Below are positions 16,953 to 25,393 of a DNA stretch of 64,000 bases, one piece after another. A program made the position numbers and the translations under genes. How positions within the stretch are numbered: the stretch's first letter is position 1; each line of letters opens with the position of its first letter. Below the pieces are notes generated by a model, which worked only from the letters and a program-made list of their open reading frames with translations, ran no database searches and was not told the DNA's origin. The DNA is from an uncultured Flavobacteriia bacterium (GTDB lineage: Bacteria > Bacteroidota > Bacteroidia > Flavobacteriales_D > Crocinitomicaceae). Location: positions 107,479 through 171,478 of the forward strand of contig CALJTX010000038.1 in NCBI GenBank assembly GCA_937975705.1, written 5' to 3'.

Positions 16953-17420
16953 ATGAAAACAATTGCTCTATTTACGATGCTTGTTGTGGCTCAATTGAGT
17001 TTTGCGCAAAAAGCAACCCTTACTTGGTACACCGACATGAACGAAGCTACGGCTATCGCTAAGAAAGAAAACAAACCAATGATGTTGTTCTTTACTGGTT
17101 CAGATTGGTGCGGATGGTGTCATCGCCTTCAAAACGAAGTGTTTAAAACACCTGAATTTGAAGCATGGGCCAAAGAAAATGTAGTGCTCGTTGAGCTCGA
17201 CTTCCCACGTTCTAAACCGCAAACAGAAGCCATCAAAACACAAAACAGAGCGCTTCAACAACAATTTGCTGTACGTGGCTATCCTACTTGTTGGTTTGTA
17301 AAGCCTGAAAAACTCAGTGATGGTAAAGTCAATTTAGTTCAAATTGGATCTAAAGGCTATGAAGCTGGCGGCCCAACCAACTGGATTACCGGAGCCGGAA
17401 CGCTCATTAAATCAAAATAA
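16953..17420 (+). CDS. Secreted thioredoxin-family protein
   Basis: 155 residues. A signal peptide covers about 1-18 (ends LSFAQ). The thioredoxin fold has the redox motif WCGWC (Cys53, Cys56) within FTGSDWCGWCHRL, and a cis-Pro loop GYPTCWF near 110. The WCGWCHxL pattern is that of Thioredoxin_7/DUF255-like periplasmic members, so thiol reduction or isomerisation in the periplasm is likely. TAACTTTA (16932-16939, 7/8 of the -7 consensus) lies 13 bases upstream. It is divergent from the TonB receptor; a functional link is not shown. Confidence 0.88.
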   Translation: MKTIALFTMLVVAQLSFAQKATLTWYTDMNEATAIAKKENKPMMLFFTGSDWCGWCHRLQNEVFKTPEFEAWAKENVVLVELDFPRSKPQTEAIKTQNRALQQQFAVRGYPTCWFVKPEKLSDGKVNLVQIGSKGYEAGGPTNWITGAGTLIKSK

Positions 17421-17431
17421 TAACGCCCAAC

Positions 17432-17899
17432 TTAAGCGAATTTCAGATCTGAAAATTCGTCGTAATTAAAACCCCTGGATGCCAAGAAGCGAAACAGCTT
17501 TTGCTTGCGTATCCAGGGGTCTTTTTCTTTAGCCAATTCTTGCCATTTTCTGGTGGCTACTTCTTGTAGAATACCCTCGTAATCTTCTTTATACAATTCC
17601 TCAATTGCTTTTTGAATTAAGGCGGCATCCAATTTTTTGAGTTTCAAGCCCTGCTTGATTTTATTGACACCCCAATGCTTGATGCGTAGTTTCCCTACAG
17701 CATAAGCCGTTGCAAAGCGTTCATCGTCTAGAAACTTGTTGTCAAGGAGTGAGGTGAGCACCTGCAATATTTCGCCATCTTCAGCGCCCATGCGCTTGAG
17801 TTTTTCGATGACTTCCGCACTACAGCGCTCCTGATAAGCACAAAATGCCTCAGATTTCTGAAGCATTTGTGTAAGGTCATAGGCACGGGGCGCCGACAT
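17432..17899 (-). CDS. recX: Regulatory protein RecX
   Basis: 155 residues. RecX binds RecA filaments and limits recombination. Three-helix repeats are visible: the first with CAYQERCSAEVIEKL, then FLDDERFATAYAVGKLRIKHWGVNKIKQGLKLK (read in two parts), which is the RecX signature region, and a C-terminal RKWQELAKEKDPWIRKQK...FLASRGFNYDE. It begins directly after the rng stop (TAAATG), so it is translationally coupled to rng rather than to recA. Confidence 0.9.
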   Translation of the reverse strand: MSAPRAYDLTQMLQKSEAFCAYQERCSAEVIEKLKRMGAEDGEILQVLTSLLDNKFLDDERFATAYAVGKLRIKHWGVNKIKQGLKLKKLDAALIQKAIEELYKEDYEGILQEVATRKWQELAKEKDPWIRKQKLFRFLASRGFNYDEFSDLKFA

Positions 17900-19447
17900 T
17901 TAGAGTGGTATTTCGTTGTTCTCTTTGTCGACGAACGTGTACTGCAATAAGTGATGGGCCGTTACGCCGCGCACGGGAATCCAGGTTTTGTATTTAAAGA
18001 ACCATTGCAACTGGCGACTCCAAAGACCGTTCTTGAAAAAGGCCTCTAAGTAAGGATGTACGAGCAAAGTGATGCCGCGCATGCCGCGATCATTGAGCAA
18101 GTAAGCCAGGTTGTTTTCGATTTCTTCAGCAAAAAGGATGCTTGCCTGAACCTCGCCGCTACCGTTACAAGTTGGGCAGGTTTCGTGCGTTTGGATGTCG
18201 GTTTCGGGGCGCACGCGCTGACGCGTGATCTCGATGATGCCAAATTTAGAAGGAGGAATCATGTTGTGCTTGGCACGGTCTGATTTCATGAATTCCTTCA
18301 TTTTGTCAAAGAGGATCTTGTTGTTTTCGCGCTCGTGCATGTCGATGAAGTCGACGCAAATGATGCCGCCCATGTCTCGGAGCTGCAAGACGCGCGCAAC
18401 TTCTTCAGCTGCTTCTATGTTGGTAGAAAGCGCATTGGATTCTTGACCATCGGCACCTTTGCGGTTGCCGCTATTGACGTCGATAACGTGCATGGCTTCG
18501 GTGTGCTCAATAATGAGGTAACCTCCACTTGGCAACGGAACTTTTTTACCAAATAACGTTTTGATTTGCTTGTTGATTCCGAAGCGCTCGAAAATACCGA
18601 TGCGGTTGTCATAGTGACGCACAATTTTTTCGCGGCCAGGGGCAATTTCCGAAATGTAGTCCTTCATTTGAAGGGCCATGGTTTCGTCGTTGACGTGTAT
18701 ATTGGTGAAGTTACCATTGAGCAAATCGCGCAAAATGGAATTGGTAGTGTTGAGTTCTCCGAGTACGCGTCTTGGTGGCTGAGCACCTTTGAGGTTGGCG
18801 TGGAGGGTGCGCCATTTTTCTAGCAAGTTGCTGAGATCGGCCTCGAGGTCTGCGGTCGATTTGTTTTCGGCAACGGTGCGAATAATGACACCAAAATTCT
18901 TGGGCTTGATGCGGTCCATGAGTTCTTTAAGACGCTCCTTTTCGGCGCTGTCTTTGATTTTTTGACTCACAGAAATTTTCTCTGAAAAGGGTACGAGTAC
19001 TAGATAGCGGCCAGCGAGCGTCACTTCGGAGCTCAAGCGTGGGCCTTTTTGAGAAATGGGTTCTTTGGCCACCTGAACAAGGATGGCTTGTGAAGAGGAT
19101 AAGGTATTGGATACTTTACCTTCTTTTGAGATTTCTTTTTCTAGTTTGAAGTATTGGAGGTCGGCAACATTTTGCTTTCCGTTGATGCTGTCTTTTACGT
19201 ATTTTGAAAAAGATACGTATTGTGGGCCGAGGTCGTGGTAATGCAAAAAAGCATCTTTTTCATATCCGACATCAACAAAAGCCGCGTTGAGGCCATTGGC
19301 AACACGACGTACCCGTCCGAGATAGATGTCGCCTACAGAGAAGTCTGTGTTGCCGCGATCTTCGTGCAACTCAATTAACTTCCCGTCGCGTAGCAATGCT
19401 ATCCAGACGCCGTTTGAACGGGCGTCTACAACGAGTTCTAAATTCAC
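17900..19447 (-). CDS. rng: Ribonuclease G/E family endoribonuclease
   Basis: 515 residues if read from GTG 19447, the start that fits the family N-terminus (NLELVVDARSNGVWIALLRD). The only other in-frame start is a TTG at 19483, giving 12 extra residues; there is no ATG. An S1-like RNA-binding domain covers about residues 25-130 (GDIYLGRVRRVANGLNAAFVDVG). The catalytic DNase I-like part has HVIDVNSGNR and GGIICVDFIDM with the Mg-binding Asp residues, and CPTCNGSG gives the zinc-link cysteines. It processes rRNA and decays mRNA. It lies 83 bases after the 30-residue basic protein gene and is followed directly by recX. Confidence 0.93.
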   Translation of the reverse strand: MNLELVVDARSNGVWIALLRDGKLIELHEDRGNTDFSVGDIYLGRVRRVANGLNAAFVDVGYEKDAFLHYHDLGPQYVSFSKYVKDSINGKQNVADLQYFKLEKEISKEGKVSNTLSSSQAILVQVAKEPISQKGPRLSSEVTLAGRYLVLVPFSEKISVSQKIKDSAEKERLKELMDRIKPKNFGVIIRTVAENKSTADLEADLSNLLEKWRTLHANLKGAQPPRRVLGELNTTNSILRDLLNGNFTNIHVNDETMALQMKDYISEIAPGREKIVRHYDNRIGIFERFGINKQIKTLFGKKVPLPSGGYLIIEHTEAMHVIDVNSGNRKGADGQESNALSTNIEAAEEVARVLQLRDMGGIICVDFIDMHERENNKILFDKMKEFMKSDRAKHNMIPPSKFGIIEITRQRVRPETDIQTHETCPTCNGSGEVQASILFAEEIENNLAYLLNDRGMRGITLLVHPYLEAFFKNGLWSRQLQWFFKYKTWIPVRGVTAHHLLQYTFVDKENNEIPL

Positions 19448-19530
19448 TTGAAATTGTTTATAGGTGAAACAATGAAAGCTCAAAGAAAAATCAATGAGCT
19501 CTCTATGCGTTTACATGAAAGAAAGAAGGA

Positions 19531-19623
19531 TTATTTCTTCTTCTTGTGGCGATTTTTTCTAAGTCTTTTTTTACGCTTGTGCGTCGCCATTTTATGTCTT
19601 TTTCTTTTTTTACCGCTTGGCAT
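19531..19623 (-). CDS. 30-residue very basic protein, AURKAIP1/COX24 (mS38-like) family
   Basis: ATG 19623 to stop 19531 encodes 30 residues, of which about two thirds are Lys, Arg or His: MPSGKKRKRHKMATHKRKKR at the start, ending in four Lys. The KRKRHKMATHKRKKRLRKNR core matches the AURKAIP1/COX24 domain of mitochondrial small-subunit protein mS38, also related to mycobacterial bS22; Bacteroidota genomes carry such a tiny gene. A ribosomal role is therefore inferred. It lies between the HU terminator and rng on the same strand. TTTATTTG in the HU terminator tail could be its -7 element. Confidence 0.8.
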   Translation of the reverse strand: MPSGKKRKRHKMATHKRKKRLRKNRHKKKK

Positions 19624-19660
19624 AATGAGAAGGTTATATGTTTAGTACTTTGTTACAAAT

Positions 19661-19687
19661 AAAAATGCACCCCCGTTAAGGGAGTGC
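19661..19687 (-). terminator. Intrinsic terminator after the HU gene
   Basis: On the minus strand GCACTCCC pairs with GGGGGTGC (one G-T pair) around a 5-base loop, followed by ATTTTT. It lies 34 bases past the HU stop. Confidence 0.75.
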
Positions 19688-19720
19688 AAAGGTAATACAA
19701 ATTTCAGAAAAAAAGAAAAC

Positions 19721-20011
19721 TTATTTTACTTTAACCTTGTTCTTCACTTCGTCTACGAAGGTTTTAGAAGGCTTGAAAGATGGGATGTTGTGTGCTGGAA
19801 TGATAATGGTGGTGTTCTTAGAGATGTTGCGTCCTGTTTTTTGAGCGCGCTCCTTGACCACAAAACTACCAAACCCACGTAGGTACACGTTTTTTCCGTC
19901 TGCCATAGAAGCTTTAATGTTGTTCATAAAAGCTTCTACTGCACGAAGTGCTTCTGCTCTTTCCAATCCGGTTTCTTCTGCAATATTTGCAACGATATCC
20001 GCTTTTGTCAT
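19721..20011 (-). CDS. HU-family DNA-binding protein
   Basis: 96 residues, full length for HU/IHF. It starts MTKADIVANIAEETGL, with a dimerisation helix pair; the beta-arm region has RGFGSFVVKERAQKTGRN (about 45-62) and IPAHNIPSFKPSKTF (72-86), the conserved DNA-minor-groove arm with its Pro. It bends DNA and organises the nucleoid. The -7 element TATTTTTG is at 20057-20050 and a terminator follows, so it is monocistronic. It is divergent from mutY. Confidence 0.95.
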   Translation of the reverse strand: MTKADIVANIAEETGLERAEALRAVEAFMNNIKASMADGKNVYLRGFGSFVVKERAQKTGRNISKNTTIIIPAHNIPSFKPSKTFVDEVKNKVKVK

Positions 20012-20049
20012 ATCTCTGAGTTAATTGTTTATGTGATTAATTGCGGGGG

Positions 20050-20057
20050 CAAAAATA
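20050..20057 (-). promoter_or_regulatory. HU gene promoter, -7 element TATTTTTG
   Basis: Full TAnnTTTG match on the minus strand, 38 bases before the ATG at 20011. Confidence 0.5.
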
Positions 20058-20110
20058 CTCCACAGAAAGTATATATGCGTAATTTTCGGACAAAATTTCT
20101 AAAATAAATT

Positions 20111-21130
20111 ATGAACGTACTTCGGCAAGCACTTCAAGAGTGGTATAAAGCGCAGCAGCGAGACTTGCCTTGGCGACACACTCAAGACCCCTATTTGATC
20201 TGGTTGAGCGAGATTATTTTGCAGCAAACCCGCGTTGATCAAGGCCTGCCTTATTACTATAAATTTACGAATGCTTACCCTACGGTTCAAGAATTGGCGG
20301 GCGCATCTCAACAAGAAGTACTCAACTTGTGGCAAGGCCTAGGTTACTACAGCCGCGGGCGCAATTTACATGCTACGGCTCAGCAAATTGCCTCTGACTT
20401 TAATGGGGTGTTTCCTGCGTCATATCCAGGATTATTGAAGCTAAAAGGTGTTGGCCCCTACACGGCTGCGGCAATTGCTTCTTTTGCCTACAATTTACCC
20501 TATGCGGTTGTGGATGGCAATGTGTTTCGGGTATTGAGTCGGTACTTTGGTATCGAAACAGCAATCAATTCAAACGAAGGCAAAAAGCTTTTTGACGCAC
20601 TCGCACAGGAGTTACTTGACCAAAAAAATCCGGCGCTGCACAACCAAGCCATCATGGAATTTGGCGCTTTACAATGCAAGCCGGTTTCACCTAATTGTGC
20701 CAACTGCCCGGTCCTGACGACTTGCGTGGCGCAGCAAACCGCACAAGTGGCGCAACTGCCCCTCAAAATAAAAAAGGTAAAAGTCAGAAAAAGATATTTT
20801 GTTTATCACCTCATGGCCAATAAGCAACAACAATTGGCTTTCTCGAAAAGAGGTCCTAAAGATATTTGGGAAGGCTTGTACGAATTTCCGCTGCAAGAAT
20901 TTGATAAACAAGAGGATATGCTCGCCTATTTGGAAGGTAAAACTGTCGTTGGCGCCAAATTTCAACACCTTCTGACGCATCAAAAAATAGAAGCGTATTT
21001 TATCAAAGCAGCAACAAATGAAAGTGAAAAAACAAAGTATTTGATGCTCGATTTAAAAGCGCTCGAAGACCATCCGATACCGCGCTTGATTGATAAATTT
21101 TTAAATGCAAATAGTAGCGAATTATTTTAA
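20111..21130 (+). CDS. mutY: A/G-specific adenine glycosylase MutY
   Basis: 339 residues. It removes adenine opposite 8-oxoguanine. The catalytic Glu34 lies in SEIILQQT, the helix-hairpin-helix is LKGVGPYTAAAI (111-122), and Asp135 is in VVDGNV. The 4Fe-4S cluster cysteines 189, 196, 199 and 205 have the expected C-x6-C-x2-C-x5-C spacing. The C-terminal NUDIX-like domain that senses 8-oxoG covers about 225-335 (KRGPKDIWEGLYEFP). TAATTTTC (20080-20087) may be its -7 element. It is divergent from the HU gene. Confidence 0.95.
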   Translation: MNVLRQALQEWYKAQQRDLPWRHTQDPYLIWLSEIILQQTRVDQGLPYYYKFTNAYPTVQELAGASQQEVLNLWQGLGYYSRGRNLHATAQQIASDFNGVFPASYPGLLKLKGVGPYTAAAIASFAYNLPYAVVDGNVFRVLSRYFGIETAINSNEGKKLFDALAQELLDQKNPALHNQAIMEFGALQCKPVSPNCANCPVLTTCVAQQTAQVAQLPLKIKKVKVRKRYFVYHLMANKQQQLAFSKRGPKDIWEGLYEFPLQEFDKQEDMLAYLEGKTVVGAKFQHLLTHQKIEAYFIKAATNESEKTKYLMLDLKALEDHPIPRLIDKFLNANSSELF

Positions 21131-21152
21131 GAGCATGCAGCTTCATTCTTTT

Positions 21153-21160
21153 TAACTTTG
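21153..21160 (+). promoter_or_regulatory. Aminopeptidase promoter, -7 element TAACTTTG
   Basis: Full TAnnTTTG match 15 bases before ATG 21176. It contains the TTG (21158) that could be mistaken for a start codon. Confidence 0.6.
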
Positions 21161-21175
21161 TACAAAATCAACAAG

Positions 21176-22513
21176 ATGTTAGTTCTGACTAAAAAATCAA
21201 AAAATGCACCAAGTGCTGTTGTCCGATTTGTAGCCCAAACCGAGCAAGCCAAAGATTTTGATTATTTCAAAACCAAAGACGGTTTTGAATTCGAAATCAA
21301 AGAAGGTCAAGCACTTGAAGAAATCCGCATTCACGGAAATACTATTGAAAAACATTTACACGCCGCACAACCATCCTTATTGCTGGAGAACGGTTCGCCA
21401 GAAGAAGCTTATGCTTTACTCGAAGGACTTTTGCTTTCTAGCTACCGGTTCACACAACATTTCAGCAAGCCTGAGACCGCCAAATTCACTGAAGTAGTGA
21501 TCAAAGCAGATGTGAGCGCCGCCCAAATTACCGAACTGCAGCACATGGCCAAAGCGGTATTCAAAGCCCGCGATTTAGTCAATACGCCCGTATCGCACCT
21601 CAACGCCGAGCAACTTGCGCAAGCCGTTGTTGAAATGGGTAAAGAAGCTGACTTTGAAGTCAAAGTACTCGAAGAAACACAAATAGAAACCCTCAAGATG
21701 GGTGGTTTGCTGGCCGTAAACAAAGGCTCAATTGACCCACCAACCTTCACAATTGCCGAGTACAAACCAAAAAATGCCAAGAACAAACAACCTATCGTAT
21801 TAGTCGGAAAAGGCGTGGTTTACGACACCGGCGGCTTGAGCTTGAAGCCTACTCCTGGCAGCATGGACACCATGAAAGGCGATATGGCTGGCGCGGCAAC
21901 CATGGCTGCAGTTGTTTATTTAGCCGCTTTGCAAAAATTACCGGTTCATATCATTGCGCTTTTACCCGCCACCGACAACCGTCCGGGTGGCAATGCCTAT
22001 GCGCCTGGCGACGTCATTACCATGTTTGACGGCACCACAGTTGAAGTACTCAATACCGACGCCGAGGGCCGCATGATCCTCGCAGACGCCTTGGCATATT
22101 CCAAAAAATACAAACCTGCTCTTGTCATTGACGCCGCTACGCTCACCGGCGCCGCATTGCGTGCAATTGGCACAGAAGCGAGTATCATTATGGGCAACGC
22201 AGCAGACAGCATTTTCGAAAACCTCGAAAAAAGTGCCAATGCAGTACATGAGCGCGTGGTGCGCTTCCCTTTCTGGGACGACTACAAAAAACACATGAAA
22301 TCCAAAATTGCAGACCTGAAAAACATTGGCGGCCCCAACGCTGGCATGATTTCAGCCGGCAAATTCCTAGAGCACTTTGTAGAAGCGCCATACATCCATA
22401 TGGATATCGCGGGGCCAGCTTGGCTCGATGCACCAGAAAACTATAAAGGCGAAGGCGGAACAGGTGCTGGCATTCGTTTACTTTACCACTTTCTTAAAAC
22501 GAACAACATTTAA
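21176..22513 (+). CDS. M17 leucyl aminopeptidase family protein
   Basis: 445 residues from ATG 21176; the in-frame TTG at 21158 is part of the promoter and is rejected. The C-terminal catalytic domain has the di-metal motifs: VGKGVVYDTGGLSLKP with the metal-binding Lys/Asp, MKGDMAGAA, and the M17 signature NTDAEGRMILADAL. The N-terminal domain is shorter and poorly conserved, as in many M17 members. It cleaves N-terminal residues from peptides in the cytoplasm, probably as a hexamer. Its stop overlaps the pdxA ATG by one base, so the two genes are coupled. Confidence 0.92.
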   Translation: MLVLTKKSKNAPSAVVRFVAQTEQAKDFDYFKTKDGFEFEIKEGQALEEIRIHGNTIEKHLHAAQPSLLLENGSPEEAYALLEGLLLSSYRFTQHFSKPETAKFTEVVIKADVSAAQITELQHMAKAVFKARDLVNTPVSHLNAEQLAQAVVEMGKEADFEVKVLEETQIETLKMGGLLAVNKGSIDPPTFTIAEYKPKNAKNKQPIVLVGKGVVYDTGGLSLKPTPGSMDTMKGDMAGAATMAAVVYLAALQKLPVHIIALLPATDNRPGGNAYAPGDVITMFDGTTVEVLNTDAEGRMILADALAYSKKYKPALVIDAATLTGAALRAIGTEASIIMGNAADSIFENLEKSANAVHERVVRFPFWDDYKKHMKSKIADLKNIGGPNAGMISAGKFLEHFVEAPYIHMDIAGPAWLDAPENYKGEGGTGAGIRLLYHFLKTNNI

Positions 22514-23619
22514 TGGAAAAAGAAACCAAAGAAAAAGAGGTAAAGGACAAAGAACAGTCCAACAAAGCCCTTATCAAAGTCGGTATTACCCTAGGTGATC
22601 TCAATGGCGTTGGCCCTGAAATCATCGTTAAAGCCTTGCATGATAACCGCATCCTGACCGATATCATCCCTGTGGTTTACGGCTCAAATAAAGTCATTTC
22701 GCACTACAAAAAACAACTCAATTTGCACGAGTTCAGTTATGCCACTTGTAAGAGCGCTGCTGAAATCAATCCTAAAAAGGTAAATATCATCAATGTTTGG
22801 CAAGACGAAGTTCAGATTGAGCCTGGGGTGTCTAATGCCGATGGCGGTAAATACGCACTTTTATCTCTAGAGGCGGCAACCAAAGATCTTGCGGAGGGTA
22901 AAATTGATGTGCTCGTGACCGCGCCCTTCTCCAAAGAAAATGTGGCCAAAGCAGGCTTCAACTTTCCTGGCCACACCGAATACCTCGCCGAAATGTCTGG
23001 CGCCAAAGAAGCACTCATGGTGCTCGTGTCTGGCAATTTGCGCGTAGCCCTCGTGACTACACATATACCGGTCAAAGACATTTCAAGCCAACTACAAAAA
23101 GACCTGATCGTTTCAAAAATTGAAGCCTTCGAGCAAAGTCTCAAAAAAGATTTCGGACTCATCAGACCACGCATTGCTGTATTCGGACTCAATCCGCATG
23201 CCGGTGAAAACGGAAAAATTGGTGAAGAAGAGCAACAAACCATTATTCCGGCTATTCAAGCGGCAAAACAAAAAGGAATTTTGGCTTTCGGACCTTACCC
23301 AGCAGATGGTTTCTTTGGCTCACCGCTCAGACAACAATTTGACGGCGTACTCGCCATGTACCACGACCAAGGTTTAGCTGCGTTTAAAGCATTGTGCTTT
23401 GACGACGGTGTCAACTTTACAGCTGGCTTACCCATTGTGCGCACGAGCCCCGACCACGGAACTGCTTTTGACATTGCTGGCAAAATGCTCGCCGACGAAC
23501 AAAGCCTGCGCAGCGCCATCTTTTTAGCAGTTGACGTCTACCGAAAAAGAAAGGAATTCAAAGAAATACACGCCAATCCGTTGGCCATTTCAAAGGATGA
23601 AAAAACAAAGAAGGAATAA
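22513..23619 (+). CDS. pdxA: 4-hydroxythreonine-4-phosphate dehydrogenase PdxA
   Basis: 368 residues. It catalyses an NAD-dependent step in pyridoxal-phosphate synthesis. Recognisable parts are GITLGDLNGVGPEIIVKAL (about 25-43), VTAPFSKENVAKAGF, the metal ligand His in PGHTEYLAE, AVFGLNPHAGENG and MYHDQGLAAFKAL, with the two further metal-binding His. The first 17 residues (rich in Lys and Glu) are an extra charged extension not typical of the family; the next in-frame Met is far inside, so the start at 22513 stands. It overlaps the aminopeptidase stop by one base. Confidence 0.95.
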   Translation: MEKETKEKEVKDKEQSNKALIKVGITLGDLNGVGPEIIVKALHDNRILTDIIPVVYGSNKVISHYKKQLNLHEFSYATCKSAAEINPKKVNIINVWQDEVQIEPGVSNADGGKYALLSLEAATKDLAEGKIDVLVTAPFSKENVAKAGFNFPGHTEYLAEMSGAKEALMVLVSGNLRVALVTTHIPVKDISSQLQKDLIVSKIEAFEQSLKKDFGLIRPRIAVFGLNPHAGENGKIGEEEQQTIIPAIQAAKQKGILAFGPYPADGFFGSPLRQQFDGVLAMYHDQGLAAFKALCFDDGVNFTAGLPIVRTSPDHGTAFDIAGKMLADEQSLRSAIFLAVDVYRKRKEFKEIHANPLAISKDEKTKKE

Positions 23620-23658
23620 GAACACAGCGTCTCATTTTAAAAATCCAAAATAAATCCT

Positions 23659-23666
23659 TAATTTTG
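23659..23666 (+). promoter_or_regulatory. Promoter of the DUF177-rpmF operon, -7 element TAATTTTG
   Basis: Full TAnnTTTG match 31 bases before ATG 23698. It separates the fatty-acid/L32 operon from pdxA. Confidence 0.55.
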
Positions 23667-23697
23667 CCCTTTCGTTTTCGTCAGTGAATTATTCAGC

Positions 23698-24210
23698 ATG
23701 AAAAGTCCATTTGCTATTCCCTTTGTAGGCTTAAAGCTAGGGCTCCACGAGTTTGAATTTGACATTGACAAATCGTTCTTTGAATCATTGCCTTATTCGC
23801 TCATCGAAAACGGTCGGCTTACTGCCTACCTCGAGTTAGAAAAAAAGGAAACCATGCTCATCGCCAATTTAGGCGTTGTTGGTTTTATTTTTACCGATTG
23901 TGACCGCTGTACAGAGCCACTTACAGAAGAAATCGACGGAGAATTCACCCTCTACTACACGTTTGGAGAGGAAGAATCCGAAGACGAAAACCTAATTGTA
24001 ATTGCGCCTGAAAGCTATCAAATCGATCTCACTCAGCCTTTGTATGAGCTTATCACGCTTTCTTTGCCTGCCAAAATGGTACACGAAGAAGGCGAATGCA
24101 ATGAAGAAATGGTGGAATTGATCAACAAATACCAACAACCTTCTTCCGATTCAAAACCCGATGAAGACGACATAGACCCACGGTGGTCTGCACTTAAGAA
24201 TTTAAATTAA
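23698..24210 (+). CDS. DUF177 (YceD) family protein
   Basis: 170 residues. The DUF177 core includes FTDCDRCTEPLTEEIDGEFTLYY in parts (CDRC around 63-66) and a second Cys in EGECNEEM, which could bind zinc, then PRWSALKNL at the C-terminus, the usual YceD ending. YceD is encoded just before rpmF in most bacteria and has been linked to 23S rRNA/ribosome accumulation. Here it precedes rpmF by 20 bases and starts the rpmF-plsX-fabH-acc run. Confidence 0.9.
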   Translation: MKSPFAIPFVGLKLGLHEFEFDIDKSFFESLPYSLIENGRLTAYLELEKKETMLIANLGVVGFIFTDCDRCTEPLTEEIDGEFTLYYTFGEEESEDENLIVIAPESYQIDLTQPLYELITLSLPAKMVHEEGECNEEMVELINKYQQPSSDSKPDEDDIDPRWSALKNLN

Positions 24211-24230
24211 ATAGATATAAATTAACAAAA

Positions 24231-24437
24231 ATGGCGCATCCTAAACGCAGAATATCGACCACACGTCGTGACAAACGTAGAACGCACAAGAAAGCGACTG
24301 CAAGCAACGTAGCTACTTGCCCTACAACAGGACAACCACACTTGTTTCACCATGCACACTGGCATGAAGGCAAACTTTACTACAAAGGAAAAGTTGTAGC
24401 TGAGAAAACAACTGACTCCGTAGAGGAGGTTCAGTAA
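24231..24437 (+). CDS. rpmF: 50S ribosomal protein bL32
   Basis: 68 residues. It has the canonical start MAHPKRRISTTRRDKRRTH and the body SNVATCPTTGQPHLFHHAHW. Only one Cys remains of the zinc-binding CxxC pairs of other bL32 proteins, so this is a zinc-independent form. It lies between DUF177 and plsX, the standard order. Confidence 0.96.
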   Translation: MAHPKRRISTTRRDKRRTHKKATASNVATCPTTGQPHLFHHAHWHEGKLYYKGKVVAEKTTDSVEEVQ

Positions 24438-24441
24438 GCTC

Positions 24442-24449
24442 TAATTTTC
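24442..24449 (+). promoter_or_regulatory. Candidate plsX -7 element TAATTTTC
   Basis: 7 of 8 positions of TAnnTTTG, 4 bases before ATG 24454, in the 16-base spacer after rpmF. An internal leaderless promoter is possible, but read-through from the operon promoter is also expected. Confidence 0.3.
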
Positions 24450-24453
24450 TCCC

Positions 24454-25392
24454 ATGAAGATTGGGCTTGATGTCTCCGGTGGCGATTTCGCTCCGCAAGC
24501 GACAATTGATGGTGCATTATTAGCCAAAGAAGTTTTGGGTAATGATGTCACTATTGTATTGTTTGGTGACGAGCTTGTGATTCAAAAAGAATTGGCAAGT
24601 CGCGCCAAAAGTGCGGAGTTGTTCGAAATTGTACATGCCCCAGAAGTAATCACCTATCACGATCATCCTACTAGAGCGCTTCCAAAGAAACCCAACAGCT
24701 CCATCGCTGTGGGCTTTGAAATGCTTGCTAAGGGTCTTATTGATGTTTTTGCCAGCAACGGTAACACAGGCGCTATGCTCGTGGGTTCTATGTACAAACT
24801 CAATACCGTTCCAGGGGTTATTCGTCCTTGTATCACCTCCACGCTACCTACAATAACAGGTGGCAAATCGCTATTACTAGACGTTGGTTCAAACGCAGAT
24901 TGTAAGTCTGACGTGCTGTACCAATTTGCCGTACTCGGTTCTGTTTACGCTGCAAATGTGCTCGGCATAGCAAATCCAAAAGTGGCCTTGCTCAATATTG
25001 GCGAGGAAGACTCCAAAGGAAACCTGCTTTCTATTGCTACATACAAATTATTAGCAGAATCGGACGAGCTCAATTTTACAGGGAACATTGAAGGCCGCGA
25101 CATCTTTACGGGTGTGGCGGATGTCATTGTTTGCGACGGCTTTACAGGCAACATCGTACTCAAAGAAGCGGAAGGCATCTTTACTTTAATGAAAAAACGC
25201 GGTATCCAAGATGAATACTTTGACCGCTTCAATTACGAAAACTACGGAGGTACTCCAGTACTTGGCGTCAAAGGAAACGCAATTATTGGTCATGGTATTT
25301 CCAATGATATCGCCGTAAAAAACATGTTGCTCCATGCACATGATGTTGTGAGTTCAAATCTTACAGAAAAAATTAACGAAGCATTTAACTAA
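24454..25392 (+). CDS. plsX: Phosphate acyltransferase PlsX
   Basis: 312 residues. It makes acyl-phosphate from acyl-ACP for phospholipid synthesis. Family landmarks are MKIGLDVSGGDFAPQATIDG at the start, SNGNTGAMLVGS, LLDVGSNADCKSD, NIGEEDSKGN and VCDGFTGNIVLK. VSGGD replaces the usual AMGGD. It lies within the run rpmF-plsX-fabH-accB-accC, one base from fabH, so translation is probably coupled. Confidence 0.95.
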   Translation: MKIGLDVSGGDFAPQATIDGALLAKEVLGNDVTIVLFGDELVIQKELASRAKSAELFEIVHAPEVITYHDHPTRALPKKPNSSIAVGFEMLAKGLIDVFASNGNTGAMLVGSMYKLNTVPGVIRPCITSTLPTITGGKSLLLDVGSNADCKSDVLYQFAVLGSVYAANVLGIANPKVALLNIGEEDSKGNLLSIATYKLLAESDELNFTGNIEGRDIFTGVADVIVCDGFTGNIVLKEAEGIFTLMKKRGIQDEYFDRFNYENYGGTPVLGVKGNAIIGHGISNDIAVKNMLLHAHDVVSSNLTEKINEAFN

Positions 25393-25393
25393 C

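Noticed and set aside
16840..16962. Upstream extension of the TonB receptor by 41 codons
   Set aside because: It would put the signal peptide inside the protein and overlaps the thioredoxin start; ATG 16839 gives a standard signal peptide.
19448..19645. Plus-strand frame of 65 codons rich in Phe and Leu
   Set aside because: It is the complement of the 30-residue basic gene at 19531-19623; the Lys/Arg codons read backwards give Phe/Leu.
21158..21175. TTG start six codons upstream for the M17 aminopeptidase
   Set aside because: The TTG lies inside the TAACTTTG promoter element; ATG 21176 follows at a normal distance.
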